From Conoideocrella luteorostrata (lineage: Eukaryota; Ascomycota; Sordariomycetes; Hypocreales; Clavicipitaceae), in NCBI GenBank assembly GCA_032433595.1, contig JASWJB010000264.1, positions 1 to 61,804 of the forward strand: a DNA stretch of 61,804 nt. The letters are read 5' to 3'. The position numbers and the translations under genes were made by a program. This document shows, piece after piece, positions 10,470-22,626 of the stretch. The notes beneath the pieces are model-generated. The model had not been told where the DNA came from. It was given only the letters and a program-made list of their open reading frames with translations, and searched no databases. How positions within the stretch are numbered: the stretch's first letter is position 1; the number at the start of each line of letters is the position of its first letter.

Positions 10470-11162
10470 TCATATCACCAAATGTCGGCCACAAAGTCGG
10501 TACTGGGGACTTTTGTGAGCGTATCTCTGTAAGGGGAAGAAACCCGGTGAGATCAGACGGACAGGACAAACTTGAGAATGGTGTGGGAGGAAGTCCATCT
10601 GCCGTCAATAAAAGCGGCTGCATGGCGGGCTTCTCCGTTAGCGGGGCACACACAATACGACTTTAATCGTTGGTGGTGCCGGTGCTTGCTGACTACTCTA
10701 TACTGTCCACGCATACAAGCTTGCTAGCCCATTGGCATTTGATCAAAAATAATACAAGGTCTTACTGCAGGATGCCACATGATACCATTCCTCTCGGCGC
10801 CCCCCTCTTGTAGCAGTATTGTTGGGCAGCGGCCGCAAACGTGACCACGTGATCGTGCTTAAGCATCATGTGCCCGTCTCTGTATACATCCAACGTCCTG
10901 TACCCAATCGTACATCAACCACATTGCAACAATAACACAAAATATGTGTACCTTGGACGAAATCTGTGACTGGGTCACAGCCCGCTCTCGGAAAAAAAGC
11001 TTAACAGTATAAAGAGTCACCATTATTGTCCTACGGAGTACTCCGTAGATATAGTACGAAACCACAATATATAGCATCTCAAGTACGCAGCGCAGGATGT
11101 TCACTTGAAAATACGTCAGCCCCATATGAGTTTCATAAGTTCTCCCTCTCCAGGTTCGCAAT
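10470..11162. other. Intergenic spacer, 693 bp
   Basis: This spacer lies between the RING gene start and the 3' end of enoyl-CoA hydratase. It contains an 18-bp perfect palindrome, CTACGGAGTACTCCGTAG, at 11031-11048, and a CCACGTGATC box near 10846. No gene is supported in it. Confidence 0.5.
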
Positions 11163-12098
11163 CTACGAGTGGGACCACTCAGCCTTTTTCTTCTCAGCAA
11201 ACGCCTTCATGCCAATCTTTTGGTCTTGACTGCCGAACAAGCTGTGGAAAACGCGTCGCTCAAACTCGACGCCGTCTCTTAGCGGCAAGTCTTGGCTCTT
11301 GTTCACAACCTCCTTGCATGCCTGGATAGCAACCTTGGAGTATCCGGCAATGGTTTGAGCAGTCTTGAGAGTCTCCTCCATCAGGGCTTCATGGGTAGGG
11401 AATGTTCTGGCAGCGACACCCCATTTCTCAGCCTCCACGCCAGAGAACGACTTTCCAGTCAGAATGAGCTCCATGGCCTTGGGCTTGCCAATCGCGCGTG
11501 TCAGTCGCTGGCTGCCACCGGCACCCGGGATTGTACCGAGCTTGATCTCAGGCTGTCCGAAGTTGGCGTTCTCAGTGCAGTAGATAAGGTCGCACATCAT
11601 GGCGAGTTCGCAGCCTCCGCCGAGGGCATGCCCAGAAACCGCGGCAATGATGGGTTTCTTGATCTGGGTGGTCAGGAGAGACCACGACTCGATGAATGAC
11701 TTCGTGTAGGCTTCAGAGAAAGCCAGAGGAGCCATTTCCTTGATATCGGCCCCAGCGGCAAACGCCTTTTGTGAACCGGTAACGATAATGACGGAAGTTT
11801 CATCGGAAGTGTTGAAGTCGTTAAGCGCCTCGTTAAGCTCGTTGATCAATGGGGTGCAGAGGGCATTGAGAGCCTTCGGTCTGTTGAGTGTGACTTTTAC
11901 AATCATTGTTAGTAATTGGTTGTCTCAAAGGGGAGATGAGGGAGGGAGCTGTCCACCTTGCCCGACCCCAGGTTTAGGACTGGAGGTCTGTATATAGTCG
12001 AAGGACTTGGAGCTATATGCGCGCACCACACGAGGCAGAGTTGAGCGCTGGAAAGGCACCCGAGCCGCGGCAGGTCTAACAAAGCGAAGCGTGTTCAT
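11163..12098 (-). CDS. Enoyl-CoA hydratase, mitochondrial (short-chain crotonase)
   Basis: Two exons (12098-11957 and 11893-11163) encode 290 aa. The 63-nt intron has a weak GTGGAC donor, a TTACTAAC branch site and an AAAAG acceptor; removing it gives PGVGQVTLNRPKALNAL. Residues 1 to about 30 are Arg/Ala-rich with no acidic residue, as in a mitochondrial presequence. The crotonase core carries the oxyanion-hole region AAGADIKEM and both catalytic glutamates, in GGGCELAMMCD and FGQPEIKLGTIPGAGG. The enzyme hydrates 2-trans-enoyl-CoA in beta-oxidation and branched-chain amino-acid breakdown. The ATG at 12098 gives the best presequence; an in-frame ATG at 12161 would add 21 residues. Confidence 0.93.
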
Positions 12099-12344
12099 TG
12101 TGGCGGTGGTAAAGAATGGCTGGAAGTAACTAGTTGGCAGCTGGAAAGGTAGAAATGGCAAATGGAAAAATTGAGATTTGGCTTGGATAGAGCTCTAGGA
12201 CGGCGGCGCCATGGAAAGCGTCGGCTCAAAGCCGAGGATAAATGGCCGGGAGGTGAGTCTGCCATGGACGTCCCTCCGCCTGCCCCTGTCTTGTGGTTGG
12301 CGAGGTTGGCAGCTCGGTGTGGGTCATTAGTTAGTAGTCAAGCG

Positions 12345-12564
12345 GTGGCATTAGCTCCGCGAGAGATTATGCCTCAGCGACCAAAAAAACGATTAAACTA
12401 AAACAAACAAAAAAAAATACATTAACTGTTATATAGCTTAGTTAGCTATTTAGGTAATAAATATTATTAATAACAAACTTTAATTGCATCCGTGGCGGGG
12501 GTTGGAATTGAAAGGGTCAATTGAAACAATGTGGACGAAATGGCTCAGTTAAACTGTCCTCCGC
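12345..12564. mobile_element. MITE copy 1, left terminal repeat deleted
   Basis: This 220-bp segment aligns from GTGGCATTA to CTGTCC(T)CCGCATGG with the intact MITE at 34489-34726. It includes the AT-rich core and the GTGGACGAAATGGCT stretch. The right terminal repeat is present (12540-12564). About 26 bp of the left repeat are missing: CAAGCG joins directly to GTGGCATTA. Confidence 0.75.
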
Positions 12565-13533
12565 ATGGTCGTTACTAACTAGTTAGTTACTTGATACTCC
12601 GTATCCGACGAGAGTGGATGCAAGGAGGTTTAGAATCCGTTCGAGTCGATGCTATAACTAATCGCGACTTGCATCGTCCCATACCATTTTCCAACTATAC
12701 GTCAGTCCACCAATACTACGGTTTGCATCCCACGTACTTCACTAGGTGACATTCTTGGCAGATGGCCAACGTGGACCCCTTATTGCGCTAAGCGTTCACG
12801 TCTCGTTGTATTAACGTTAGTAGAATTCACTATAGGAAGAGCTATTATCCGGAAAATAAACAAGAAAGCTAATTTGCCGATGCACCTTCCTCCCCCCACC
12901 CATTGCTGTTAGTTTACACCTCAAATTCTGAAAACGTCATGCCATCTAGGTAGTGTACTAGTTAGTTGTAGGCCAATCAAAACGCCTGGGTCATAGCCAG
13001 CCGTGCAAAACGATCGTTTATGATTAATACTATGTTTGTCCGAGAAAATGACAGTGCACAGTAAGTGAATCAGATTTACAGGGCTGTCCAGGATAAAGGA
13101 GTAACAAATGCAAAGGCAGGCTGTGAAGCATTCATAGCCTTGGCGTCGGTCTCGCCGGCACTAGAGTCGTAAGAATGTTGAAGCCTAAGCATTTTCCGCT
13201 TGGAAATATAGTGAATACATCTTCAGGAAAATTCAAGCACCCTCACTGAATCCCTGGTAAAGGCCCGTTCATTTTGCGCGAATAAACCGCGATACCAGAC
13301 TGGTACAAAATAGTATTATTCTTGAATTCGCGAAAATAATGCCTGTTTTAGATGCCACAGAAGAAAAGCACTTCCAAAGAGCTGCTTGACGGTCCATGAC
13401 TAGAGCTCCACGTCTACAAGAAGACTAAAAGACTGCCACGTAGGCGTGACTAACAAAGGCTATAAACAAAGCCTGCTTTTGGTTTTTACCATCTTTTAAT
13501 TTATTGCGCTTCATGAACGCAGTTCCCCATCGT
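12565..13533. other. Intergenic spacer, about 970 bp
   Basis: This lies between the MITE and the 3' end of the NADH dehydrogenase gene. It contains a TACTCCGTATC half-palindrome near 12596. No reading frame has recognisable content. Confidence 0.5.
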
Positions 13534-15093
13534 CTAAAACCTCGAAATTTCCCTTCCAAACAGCCAAGTTACCAACCAGTACACTGGGATCATGACCTTG
13601 TTCCTCACACTCATACTCTTCGTCTGATATGCCGTCCGCCATAGCACCCAGGCCGCCCAACCTTTCAAGTTATCCGCATCTCGCTGGTGAATTGCCTTCC
13701 AGCCGCCCAAGTACGTCATAACGCCCCAGTTCTTAAAGGCGAATGGCTTTGAAGGTTTGTAAGACTTGTTACTGTTCAGTTGCTTCCCTAGGTATACGGC
13801 TTGTTGAGAAGCGACCTGGGCTGTGGCTGGGTACCTAATTCCTTGGACGGAGATGCAGTCTCCGATAGCATAGACATCATCCAGTGTTCTTGTTTCAGAA
13901 CGGCCTTCTGTGGGCCGGAGTTGCACTTCTAGATTGGAGTTTGTGACGATGCCTCCAGTCTTGGGGTCCTTGGCGAGTTTGCCCAGTCCCTGGATTTCAG
14001 TATCGACGAGCTGCTTTACCAGCGGGTTCTGCGTAAGGCCAGTGCTCCAGACGACGAGGCTGGCACCAACCTCTTCTGGTTCTTCTTTGATTTTGAGCAT
14101 GAGATGACGACCTTCGCGACGGATGCCTGTGAGGTTGTGGTTGGTCTTGACACGGATGCCTTGTCTTTTAAAGGCATCGGTGGCGTAGGCTGCGAGTTTA
14201 GAATCGAACATGGGGAGGACTTTTGGCGCCACATCGTATAGTGTAATCATGCAGTGCTTCAGGAGCTCGGGATACATTCTCGACATGTCGTCTTTCATGA
14301 GATCGTGCAATTCGGCAGCAAACTCAATGCCTGTAGGTCCGCCGCCGACGATGACAAAGTGAAGTAGCTTCCTTCTCTCTTCATCGGTTGTTGTGGGCAA
14401 ACCTGCCGTTTCAAACGCTTGCAGGATTTGCAGTCGGATTGCCCTTGCGTCGCCTACATCTCGTAAGAAATGAGCATGTTCCTGGACACCTTGGATGCCA
14501 AACGTCTGACTGTGGCACCCGACTGCAATGATCAGCTTGTCGTACTTGACTTGGAACTTTTCGCCTTTGGTCTGGGGCTTGTTCGTGGCGGCGCTGACAT
14601 CCCCACGCTCATTGGCCTCGACATGAATGACTTTATTTTTGAAGTCGATATTTGATGCCCACGCTTGATGAAACTCGTCTAGGCCAAGACGACGAACGGG
14701 TTCAATGGCGGCTCGGAATTCAAGCGTCCCGACAGAAGTAGAGGCAAGCAAAGGGGTAAATGCAAAGTGAGATCGGGGGGAGATGAGAACCCTTTGGGTT
14801 TTGGAAGGAGAGAGGGTTCTGGCAGCGGCGTAGCCGGCCCATCCGGATCCAAGAATAACCACGCGTTGCTTGTCGGGAGCTGGATGAAATGGAAGCTTTT
14901 GGTCAGTAAGTGTTGTACAACTGCCAGTTGCGGGCCTGCAACGGAGCTTACCCTGCGTAGAAGTGCTAACATGTCTCTGATAGGGGGCTGTCTTGTGCGT
15001 AAGTCGCAATGAAGCAGTCTTGGGCAAGCCTCGTGAGATATCCATCAACGAACGGCACTGTAGTCGGGTGAGGCCGTCCATAATTTCAAACAT
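13534..15093 (-). CDS. Type II (alternative) NADH dehydrogenase, mitochondrial
   Basis: The open frame encodes 519 aa. Residues 1-45 are basic and Ser/Thr-rich (QRHVSTST), as in a mitochondrial presequence. The first Rossmann motif VVILGSGWAGYAAA (about 79-92) binds FAD. The second, VIVGGGPTGIEFAAEL (about 246-261), binds NADH. VWSTGLTQNPLV and YAIGDC are family signatures, and the C-terminus VYWLVTWLFGREISRF is the amphipathic membrane anchor typical of NDH-2. No EF-hand is present, which suggests the NDI1-like class more than calcium-regulated NDE forms. The enzyme passes electrons from NADH to ubiquinone without pumping protons. A GTAAGC...CTGACCAAAAG stretch at about 14902-14957 looks like a 56-nt intron. 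Splicing it would fit a shorter start, MLALLRR at 14972, so the first 65 residues are uncertain. Confidence 0.85.
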   Translation of the reverse strand: MFEIMDGLTRLQCRSLMDISRGLPKTASLRLTHKTAPYQRHVSTSTQGKLRCRPATGSCTTLTDQKLPFHPAPDKQRVVILGSGWAGYAAARTLSPSKTQRVLISPRSHFAFTPLLASTSVGTLEFRAAIEPVRRLGLDEFHQAWASNIDFKNKVIHVEANERGDVSAATNKPQTKGEKFQVKYDKLIIAVGCHSQTFGIQGVQEHAHFLRDVGDARAIRLQILQAFETAGLPTTTDEERRKLLHFVIVGGGPTGIEFAAELHDLMKDDMSRMYPELLKHCMITLYDVAPKVLPMFDSKLAAYATDAFKRQGIRVKTNHNLTGIRREGRHLMLKIKEEPEEVGASLVVWSTGLTQNPLVKQLVDTEIQGLGKLAKDPKTGGIVTNSNLEVQLRPTEGRSETRTLDDVYAIGDCISVQGIRYPATAQVASQQAVYLGKQLNSNKSYKPSKPFAFKNWGVMTYLGGWKAIHQRDADNLKGWAAWVLWRTAYQTKSMSVRNKVMIPVYWLVTWLFGREISRF

Positions 15094-16601
15094 GGTAATG
15101 ATAGTTTGTAGAAATTCTGTTGGACGATACGAGCAGGCAGCGAAATCCCAAAGATGAACTAAAATAATCGAGCGTGGGCGGTGTAAATACCAGAGCTGAA
15201 GCCAGCCATGACGGATACGATACCGGTCGGACCTCTGGTGACACCAGTCGTTCTCAACATTACGACAATTTCATCCACAGACGTGCATGCGTCGTCGAGT
15301 CTGCAGGGTTGAGCAGATAGGCGCTTTTCTCTTTCTTCTTCTTCTCTTTTTGGGGGTAAGGAAGATATCCGATACACACCTACAGCCATTATCGTGCCTT
15401 GCCCAACTGCATTACTCTTGATGACGCGGACACCAACAGTGCCGTTTGATAGAACACACAAGAGGTCCCCCCTAGATAAAATTGCATTATCATAGACAAC
15501 CGCTGGATCCTGTGTCACCGGTCGCGGAGGCTTTTGGACTGAAGCCTTAAGCAGGTATTTAATCTACCGGGATAGGAGAAAATTGAGTGCTGTGGATAAC
15601 AGCTGGACAAATGGCAGGTCCACGATGGTCGGAGGCTTGCATGTGTGCGACTGCCGGGCTTTAGATACGATACCCGATCCCACGAGACTACAGTCTGTGC
15701 CCATAAATTTCTAACCCCCAGAGTCGCGCTGCGGCACGCAAGCTGGGTTGGAAATTATTGGACCCCCACCACGGAGTATAGATACCTAGGTACGGAGGAG
15801 TACCTGCCAAGATACTGCGCGCGCGGAAGCCGGCACGCAGGCACGGGCCGGTACTTGGCCAATAGTCCGATTGAAGCGACAGATTAACTGGTGAGTTTGG
15901 CCAGTTGGGACCTGGGTTGACAGAGTTCCGGTGCGCGGGCGCTTGATAGACGCTCAAGTACCCTGTATGTAGCGTCGGCAAGGTCGATCTGACACGCATA
16001 ATCTTTCATGCCGGAACAGTCCACACCTTGTGTCGAGATAACAATTTTTTAATTTTTTTTTTTTGGTTTGTCCAGTGTTTTCGCCCCTTTGATTGGCTTA
16101 CTCGGCCTTTTAACCTTTCGCGGAACACTAGCAAAATGACCCTATCGCGGTTGAGGGGTAAAAGAAAAGATAGGGCTACGTTGTGTTGCCGATCTATCTA
16201 TCTGCCCCTACATGCTTGCTCAGTTCGGAAACCCGAGCGAAAGTCGCACCTTTTTGCCACGTTTGCCAAGAGCTATCGCGTCATTCCTGACTATTCTCGC
16301 ATATTCTGGTATTCTGCACTTGCATGACCTCATCTGCATTTATAGCCATTACTTATTGTTGCGTACGTCGTAGGACGAGAGTCAAGTTAATCAGTAAGTA
16401 CGCTTAGCTGGGTGTCTTCGAATATGGCTCTTATCATCAAAAAATGGAGACTATGAATGAGTCTTGTGCGGCTGAAAGTGCCCATTAGATTGTAATTGTC
16501 TCGGATTTAGCTGCACTTTGAACATGGACTTTAAAATGTATCTAAATACTGCATATACAATTTCAACTCCAGTCCGGCACACGGTATCCGGTATCCCCCT
16601 A
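15094..16601. other. Intergenic region between NADH dehydrogenase and UTP10
   Basis: This is about 1.5 kb. Apart from the doubtful ORF at 15159-15518 it holds no supportable gene. Partial GGAGTA palindrome motifs lie near 15773-15802, and a T-run of about 10 sits near 16055. Confidence 0.45.
15159..15518 (-). CDS. Doubtful ORF, 119 aa, no recognised domain
   Basis: An open frame of 119 codons begins 66 bp upstream of the NADH dehydrogenase start, on the same strand. The N-terminal half (NAILSRGDLLCVLSNGTVGV) and the C-terminal end (SVMAGFSSGIYTAHARLF) look protein-like. The middle, from about residue 50 to 70, is Lys/Glu-rich and could be intronic: GTGTGT donor-like and CAG acceptor-like sites flank it. 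I recognise no family. It could equally be 5' leader sequence of the downstream gene. Confidence 0.2.
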   Translation of the reverse strand: MTQDPAVVYDNAILSRGDLLCVLSNGTVGVRVIKSNAVGQGTIMAVGVYRISSLPPKREEEEREKRLSAQPCRLDDACTSVDEIVVMLRTTGVTRGPTGIVSVMAGFSSGIYTAHARLF

Positions 16602-19600
16602 TTATTGCAACATCGCGTCGAGACTCTCGCCAAGTGCCCCTTCAATCTTGACAATCCATCTATGAGTCTCTCTTTCCACCGCCTCATCGTCATCCTCTTG
16701 CAGCTCACTGATGCGGGGCAACATTTCGTGCAGCATGGATAGCCACTCCTCTCCCAATCGGTCCGTCAATGCCTGCTGGCACTTGACTGCAGCCAGTCGC
16801 ACAGCCGTCTGTTCTGACTTCAAGTGGTTCAAAAGTGCGGCATTGATATCCTTCTGGTGAGCCTGTGAGTCGGCAGCCGCAGCCAGTTCAACCACGGCCG
16901 GAATTAAGCGTTCGGACAAATCCACAAAACCTGCATGCAGAAATTGATTCATCAAAACAGGCGCAACGACTCCAAAGTGCGACGGAGCCTGCCAAAAGTC
17001 GTCTTGATCATGTTCGAAGCAGGTGGCGAGGACCTGCAGCACCCGGCTCCACATCTGACGGTCATCAGAACACCTTAGGTCCAACACTCCAATCATCTTG
17101 ACGGCGTCATCCAAGATATACGTAGCGTAGTTGGTGACAATTGACTTTAGGGTATCAAAAAAACTGTGGAGGAATCCGTACACGCTATATCGTCGGAGGT
17201 TTTGTCCGCCCTTGTCCTTCTTAGCCAGGCGGGTTCCAGTCCACTCGATAATTTGAACAAACAGGGGCCGGAAAGCGGCATCGTTAAGCTTGTAAATCAT
17301 CTTCAACGACGTCTCGTATAGACTGGTTTCAATATCAGAAAGTCCCTGTAGAGTTGCATCGCTATTTTGTCCCTTGGCATGAACCTGTCGGCGAAGATCA
17401 AAAACCTTGATCAGGATGCTGATCAACACCGACGTATTCTTGGTAATACTCGACTTGGTGTGCTTATCAATCGCAATGGAGAGTACCGAAAGATACTCTG
17501 TGACAGCCTGAAAATAAAAGTTAGCGCACATTGCAACAAAAGCATCTTTCCTCAGGTTGCATACGGATAAGCCCGCGCCCATCGCCTTGTCCCAGTTACG
17601 ATCCAGACTAGCAAATACATCCTTGGCCTCCAGCTTCTTGGCGAGAAACTCCAGACAGCTGGTCCTGCTGTCATTGGCTTCATGGTTCAAACTCGATTCG
17701 GCCGATTGGTTAGAAACCTCTAGAAATGTATCGAGGTAAGTTGACAGCATGTAGGGAAGGTGTTCTGCCAGGGACGAAATAAAGCCATAGCACGCAGAGT
17801 GCAGCTCTTCATCCATGTCATCGCCCTCCAAGCTGACTTCAAGGTACTTGGCAACCTGCGCAATGGCCATGGGTAGGATCGGTACAATTGCGTCCTGCAG
17901 GACATCAACAAGCGAAGTCAAGCATAATAGAGCCATAATGCGCAAGCGCTTCTCCCCTTGCCCAAGACAGTGCTCTCCAGCAATAGTCTCTGCAGCGGCT
18001 ACAACGGCCTCGAGATCCTTCTTTCCATACTTCTCTGCAATCTTATCCACACAAGTGACTGCAGTGTGCTTGTAGCGGATGTCGTTGGACTCTCTAATAG
18101 CAGCTGTGAGCTGCGGCAAGAAAGCGAGTAATGAATTGCGGGAAGCTGGATCCGTATGGCTCTCTGCTTCAACGCGCACCTCTAGAGCCCGAAGAACCTT
18201 TTGGCGCATACCTAGATCAGGCCGATTCAGTAGATTCTCTACAGCCTTGATAAATTCGCTGATAGAGAGCAGGTTCAGCAAGTTAGAGAGTGCAGAGCCG
18301 CATCGTCCGTGCAGGGCCTTGTTTGCCTTAACTGTGTCGGCCAAAATTAAGATCTTCTCGAGAAGTGTGGCGTAGAGATCTCGTACTTCAGCCGCATCCA
18401 TATCTTCGCGTTCTGCTAGCTTGCTTATCTGAGACCGAAGCTTCTTACTGGCCAAAAAGCTAGGCAGAGCTGAGAGTTGTCTAAGAGCAATCTTGTCAAC
18501 GTCTTTGTCATCCCCATCTTCACTGATACCGAGCAACAGGAATGACATGGTTGGTTTGGGTTTAAGGAGGTCTGCAGCAAGATCCAGAATGCCAACGAAA
18601 CTATGAAGCTGTGTCTTAATATCAAAGTCGTTCAGCAGCTCGACAATGAAAGACAGAAGCGCTTCGCTTGTGTCGTATCGGTCAACCAACATGCAGATGA
18701 GAGCTGAAAGGAAATTTCTGGGCCCCAATGTTTCGACGAGGGCCACAAAAAGTCCCAGCCGTCTATGGGAGGGTATATGTTCGTAGGCCGTGGTGAAGCT
18801 GACGAGAATATCTGAGGCCCCAGCAACGGGGCCTTTCTTCCCCTTACGCAGAGACTCAATCAGCGGAGGAATGACCTCCCTGATAGTCTGAGAAACTACG
18901 TGAGCAGAGTAGTCGTCGCTTTGGCGCAAAACAGATGAGCTCATAAAGGTGAAGATGGGCATTACGCTGTGCAGAACAAGATTTGGGGCCGTCGTGGCGA
19001 GATTGGCAACCAAGAGCAGCGCAGCATTTTGAACTACGGGGCTGGACGACTTCTGAATGCAGTTGACAAGTAAATCGCCGTATCCTCCAGAGCTGTCAAT
19101 CTTCAAGTTCTTATTGGCTTTGTAAGCAGGCATCATGGCTAAGAGACTGCGGAGAATGAGATTCTGCAAGTATCCGAGCTCCGAACCAACAACGGTTCTA
19201 AAGTGCTGGAGCTCTGAAAGTGCGGTGAACAATCCATCCAGAAGCTCGGGATGTGATACAGGGTCAGAGTTATCAACCAGCTGCAGGACAAACGTGAACT
19301 TGCGCAGAGCTTGGCTCAACTCGGGTGTCACTTGAGTAATTAGAATCCGGTTTGCATCGGAGGAGCTTGCCCGGCGTCGTTTGTTTGGAAGTGGCTCCGT
19401 GACCATCTTGGTGCCGGTCTGGACCGCATCAAGGAAGTAAGACAAGATGAATGTGGTCAAAGGAACGGCTCGAAGCAAATCAGAGGCCTCTGTTGGCACT
19501 ACGGAGGCAGTATCATCAGTAGCAGATAGTGGGTGTGAGATCAACAAACACTGCTCCGCGATACTGAACTTAACCTCATCTTTCATTGACGTCCACATTC

Positions 19601-22146
19601 GCCTGATGCGGCCAAAGATGGCACGCATGAGGTTTGTCCTGTGTCGTTGTGAAGTGCCTTGGATTAACTCAGTGAAAACCCTGATTCCCTCCATATCATT
19701 TGGTACCATAATATCAACAAACCGGGAATCCATATCTGTCGCATCCACTTGCTCTGCCTGGCAACGCCTCATAATGTCTTCCTCACGGAGATTGACCCAC
19801 CAATTCAGTAAGGGCAGTAGCACCTTGGTTCGGGATGTGCTTCCGACGCCCTTAACCTCATTAAGAGACTTCAACAGCCTGTTCTTGACAAGGAGTAACG
19901 GTGTTAGCTCAGCGTGGGAACTTAAAAATGAGAGCACGGCAAGCCTAGTTGATTGACCCATGTGATTTTTCTCGTCCAAAGCTGATTGTGGGGCAATTTG
20001 ATACTTGCCATGTTCAACGACAGACTTCAGGACCGATGAGATATGTTCGGGGTCCATGACACACTCCTCGACGGCAGGGAGAATTTGCATGTGCAACAGC
20101 TTGGCAGTGATTTCGGGAGCCAGGGGGCTCTTGTCTTTTGCTTTTCCGTATAGTGAACCAAAACCCCAGTTCTTTACAGATTTGTTGCCTATGAGGGGGG
20201 GTGTATATAGCACAGTGACGGCGTCAATAAGATGGGCAGCCGCTTGTCGAACTCTCTTTGAAGGGTCACTAAGGGCCACGATGGCATACGGAATCAGAGC
20301 TTGGACATCCGTTTTGCCATCATCGCTTGACTGCAGTCGGTTCCTAACCATGTTCAGAGCAGCGACGCGGGCAAGCGCAGGATACGGACCACACCAAATT
20401 CTTATAAAGAAGCTGAAGTATTTGCAATCTTGCAACGCTGTTTTGCGCCCCAGATGAGGGATTTCGTCAAATTTGGAGAGAATTTCGGTCTGCTGTGAAC
20501 TCTCAGATACAATAGAAAAGAACAGGTGGCTGAATTCTTCGAAAAGTTCGTTTGGTTCCGGTAAAAGACACTCTGACAGCCCCTCTTTCTTTGAAGATAG
20601 CTTCTCGATTGCAGCTCCCAGATTCTGCGGTCTCTTAACGTGTTGTGTTTCTTCATTTGCGACGACGTCGGCTGCGGGAAGCTTCCAGACCCTGAAGGAA
20701 AGATCCAACTTCATTTCAAGCTCTTCAATGTCAAATTCCACATCTTGGATAACGGATTGAATAATATCACCTGATTTCCCTGCAGTCTGTGACAGGGCAA
20801 TCAAAGCTGAGCCCAACTCTCGTCGCAGGGTGCCGCCCTCGTCATTGTTGTCGTCGAGCTTTAATGCTGTCAAAAGCAATGACTTGAATATGACAGTAGT
20901 TTGTTTCTCCTTAAGAATCTGGCTGTCTAATATGGCCATAATGGTAGGAAGCCCACGTGAGTCGCCCTTCTTCGTGAATCTCTCAATCAAGGCAAGGCAA
21001 AGTCCGTTGGCTAGTTTGTCAACCCTACGTTCTTTGCCAATGTCGACCAATAGCGGGCCAATGTCTTGGACTTTCATGAGTGCTTTCGTAACCTTATTAT
21101 TCATTTGCTTCGCTGATCGGAACTGTGCCAATATTGCGAGACATACAAGCCCTGGCCTTACAGTTTCGTTTGTCCATCCGTGAACTGTCTGCTGCATAAG
21201 CGCAGTGACTGCGACATCCTCTAAGTTTCCTTTGGAGACAAAGATTGCCATTGCCATGTATGAAGCGATCTGTAGGCTAGGTACCCTCTTCATGACGAGA
21301 GACTCGGCAAAAATGGGTCCTAATCGGTGCAGTAAAGCCTGTACGTTGTCACTCTGCACTGCGGCGCGGCCAGATTTTGCTCTGTCGAGCATTCCATTGA
21401 CAGCCTCAGTCATGATGCCTCCCCAAAAGACGATCAGAGCTGGAAACTGGTACTGCTTTCTACACGACTCAAGAGTATACTCAGACAAGGAGGAGAGAAA
21501 TTCGGGATGATGCACGGCTTGATGAACCAGAACTGATCTCGTCGGAGCGGTAAGAGATCGAGCATACGGGTCGAGGAATCGAAACTCGTGCGGAAGTTTT
21601 GCAGGCAAAATGGAAAGAAGCGTCGCAAATACGGGGATCGAGTGGTAAGGCAGGAACGTCATGAGCAACAGGGTTGTATTCTCTTCGTGAATTCTTTTAA
21701 AAAGTCAGCACCCACTCGCTTCTTAATCTCCCTTTCATACGGGAGGGACAAACGCTGAAAAAACTGTACCGAAACCGACGAATTAACCACTCAACAGCTT
21801 TTATTGCCGGCATGAGTCTCAGTCTACTTCCGGCCAAGCGAAGAAAGGCTTCTACATGGCGATCGAGTTCTTCATTATCAGCGGAGGAGAGCTGACTGCG
21901 GTCTTGGCTCTGGCTTTCTTCGCCAAAAATTGTCGACTGAAATTTGACAAATCGACTGTCCAGCTGGCAAAGTTCTTCGAAACCAGGTAAGCATGTCGTA
22001 TAAAGCGTCTGGTAGCTTTGTGTGGCAGCGACTCGAGGTTCCCAGATTAATGACTTCGAGTGGGCAGCTTTTTGCGCCTTGATGTCGAGAGTCGCCTTTG
22101 AGTTTGCAGCAATCTGCGCCAGCTGCGCAGCAAGAGAGGTGACCAT
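16602..22146 (-). CDS. UTP10: U3 small nucleolar RNA-associated protein 10 (HEATR1/BP28 family)
   Basis: Two exons (22146-21770 and 21693-16602) encode 1822 aa, the usual size for fungal Utp10. The 76-nt intron has a GTACAG donor and a GCTGAC branch site; splicing gives VEWLIRRFRIHEENTT, a junction typical of the family. The N-terminus MVTSLAAQLAQIA matches the conserved start, and the rest is alpha-helical HEAT-type repeats such as KRVRQAAAHLIDAV. The last 150 residues form the BP28CT region, ending RWIVKIEGALGESLDAML. Utp10 is a nucleolar component of the t-UTP/UtpA complex. It is needed for pre-18S rRNA processing and links rDNA transcription to small-subunit assembly. No frameshift is visible over 5.1 kb. 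Confidence 0.95.
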
Positions 22147-22515
22147 GGCTACAACCCTTGGAGACGTCTGTTTCCAACAGCCGAGCTCGATGTGGCGTGT
22201 GAAGTGATAGCAACTAGTCGTGCGACGGTTCAAAAGTGTAAGCCTCGATGATGATAACCTATTCCAATCCGGAGCACTAATTTTTTGGGCCCAGTGAAGA
22301 AAAAAAAAAAAATTGGTCCGCATCGAGCGATGCGCTTATGCTTATCGATAAACACATTGGCTCGCGCGCCCAACTCCACCTCAACCTGGCTGGTCCATAA
22401 CTAACTAATTGGTCACGTACGGAGGGAGTACTTTGCAGCAAGGCAACGTGACCAGGCGCGCCACTGAGACATTGCGGCCGTTTTCAATTCGATTTCATGC
22501 ACGCATGCAAGGTGT

Positions 22516-22580
22516 TGACAAATTAATCAAGACATCGGGGCCGCTCTGTCACCGCCCCGAATGTCTCGATTAATCTGTCA
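22516..22580. repeat. Long imperfect hairpin
   Basis: The left arm begins TGACAAATTAATCAAGACAT and runs to GGGGC. The right arm is its reverse complement apart from two transitions and one extra base. The arms are about 26 bp and the loop about 12 bp (CGCTCTGTCACC). It may be a collapsed inverted-repeat element or a structured regulatory site. The sequence does not say which. Confidence 0.7.
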
Positions 22581-22610
22581 GGCGCGTGGACATGGAAGAT
22601 GCGCTCTAGC

Positions 22611-22626
22611 TACTCCGTACGGAGTA
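22611..22626. repeat. Palindrome TACTCCGTACGGAGTA
   Basis: This is a perfect 16-bp palindrome in the UTP10/esterase spacer. The same sequence or its inside-out form recurs in most spacers of this window (4556, 11031, and partial forms near 29512, 30798 and 34880). Confidence 0.85.
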
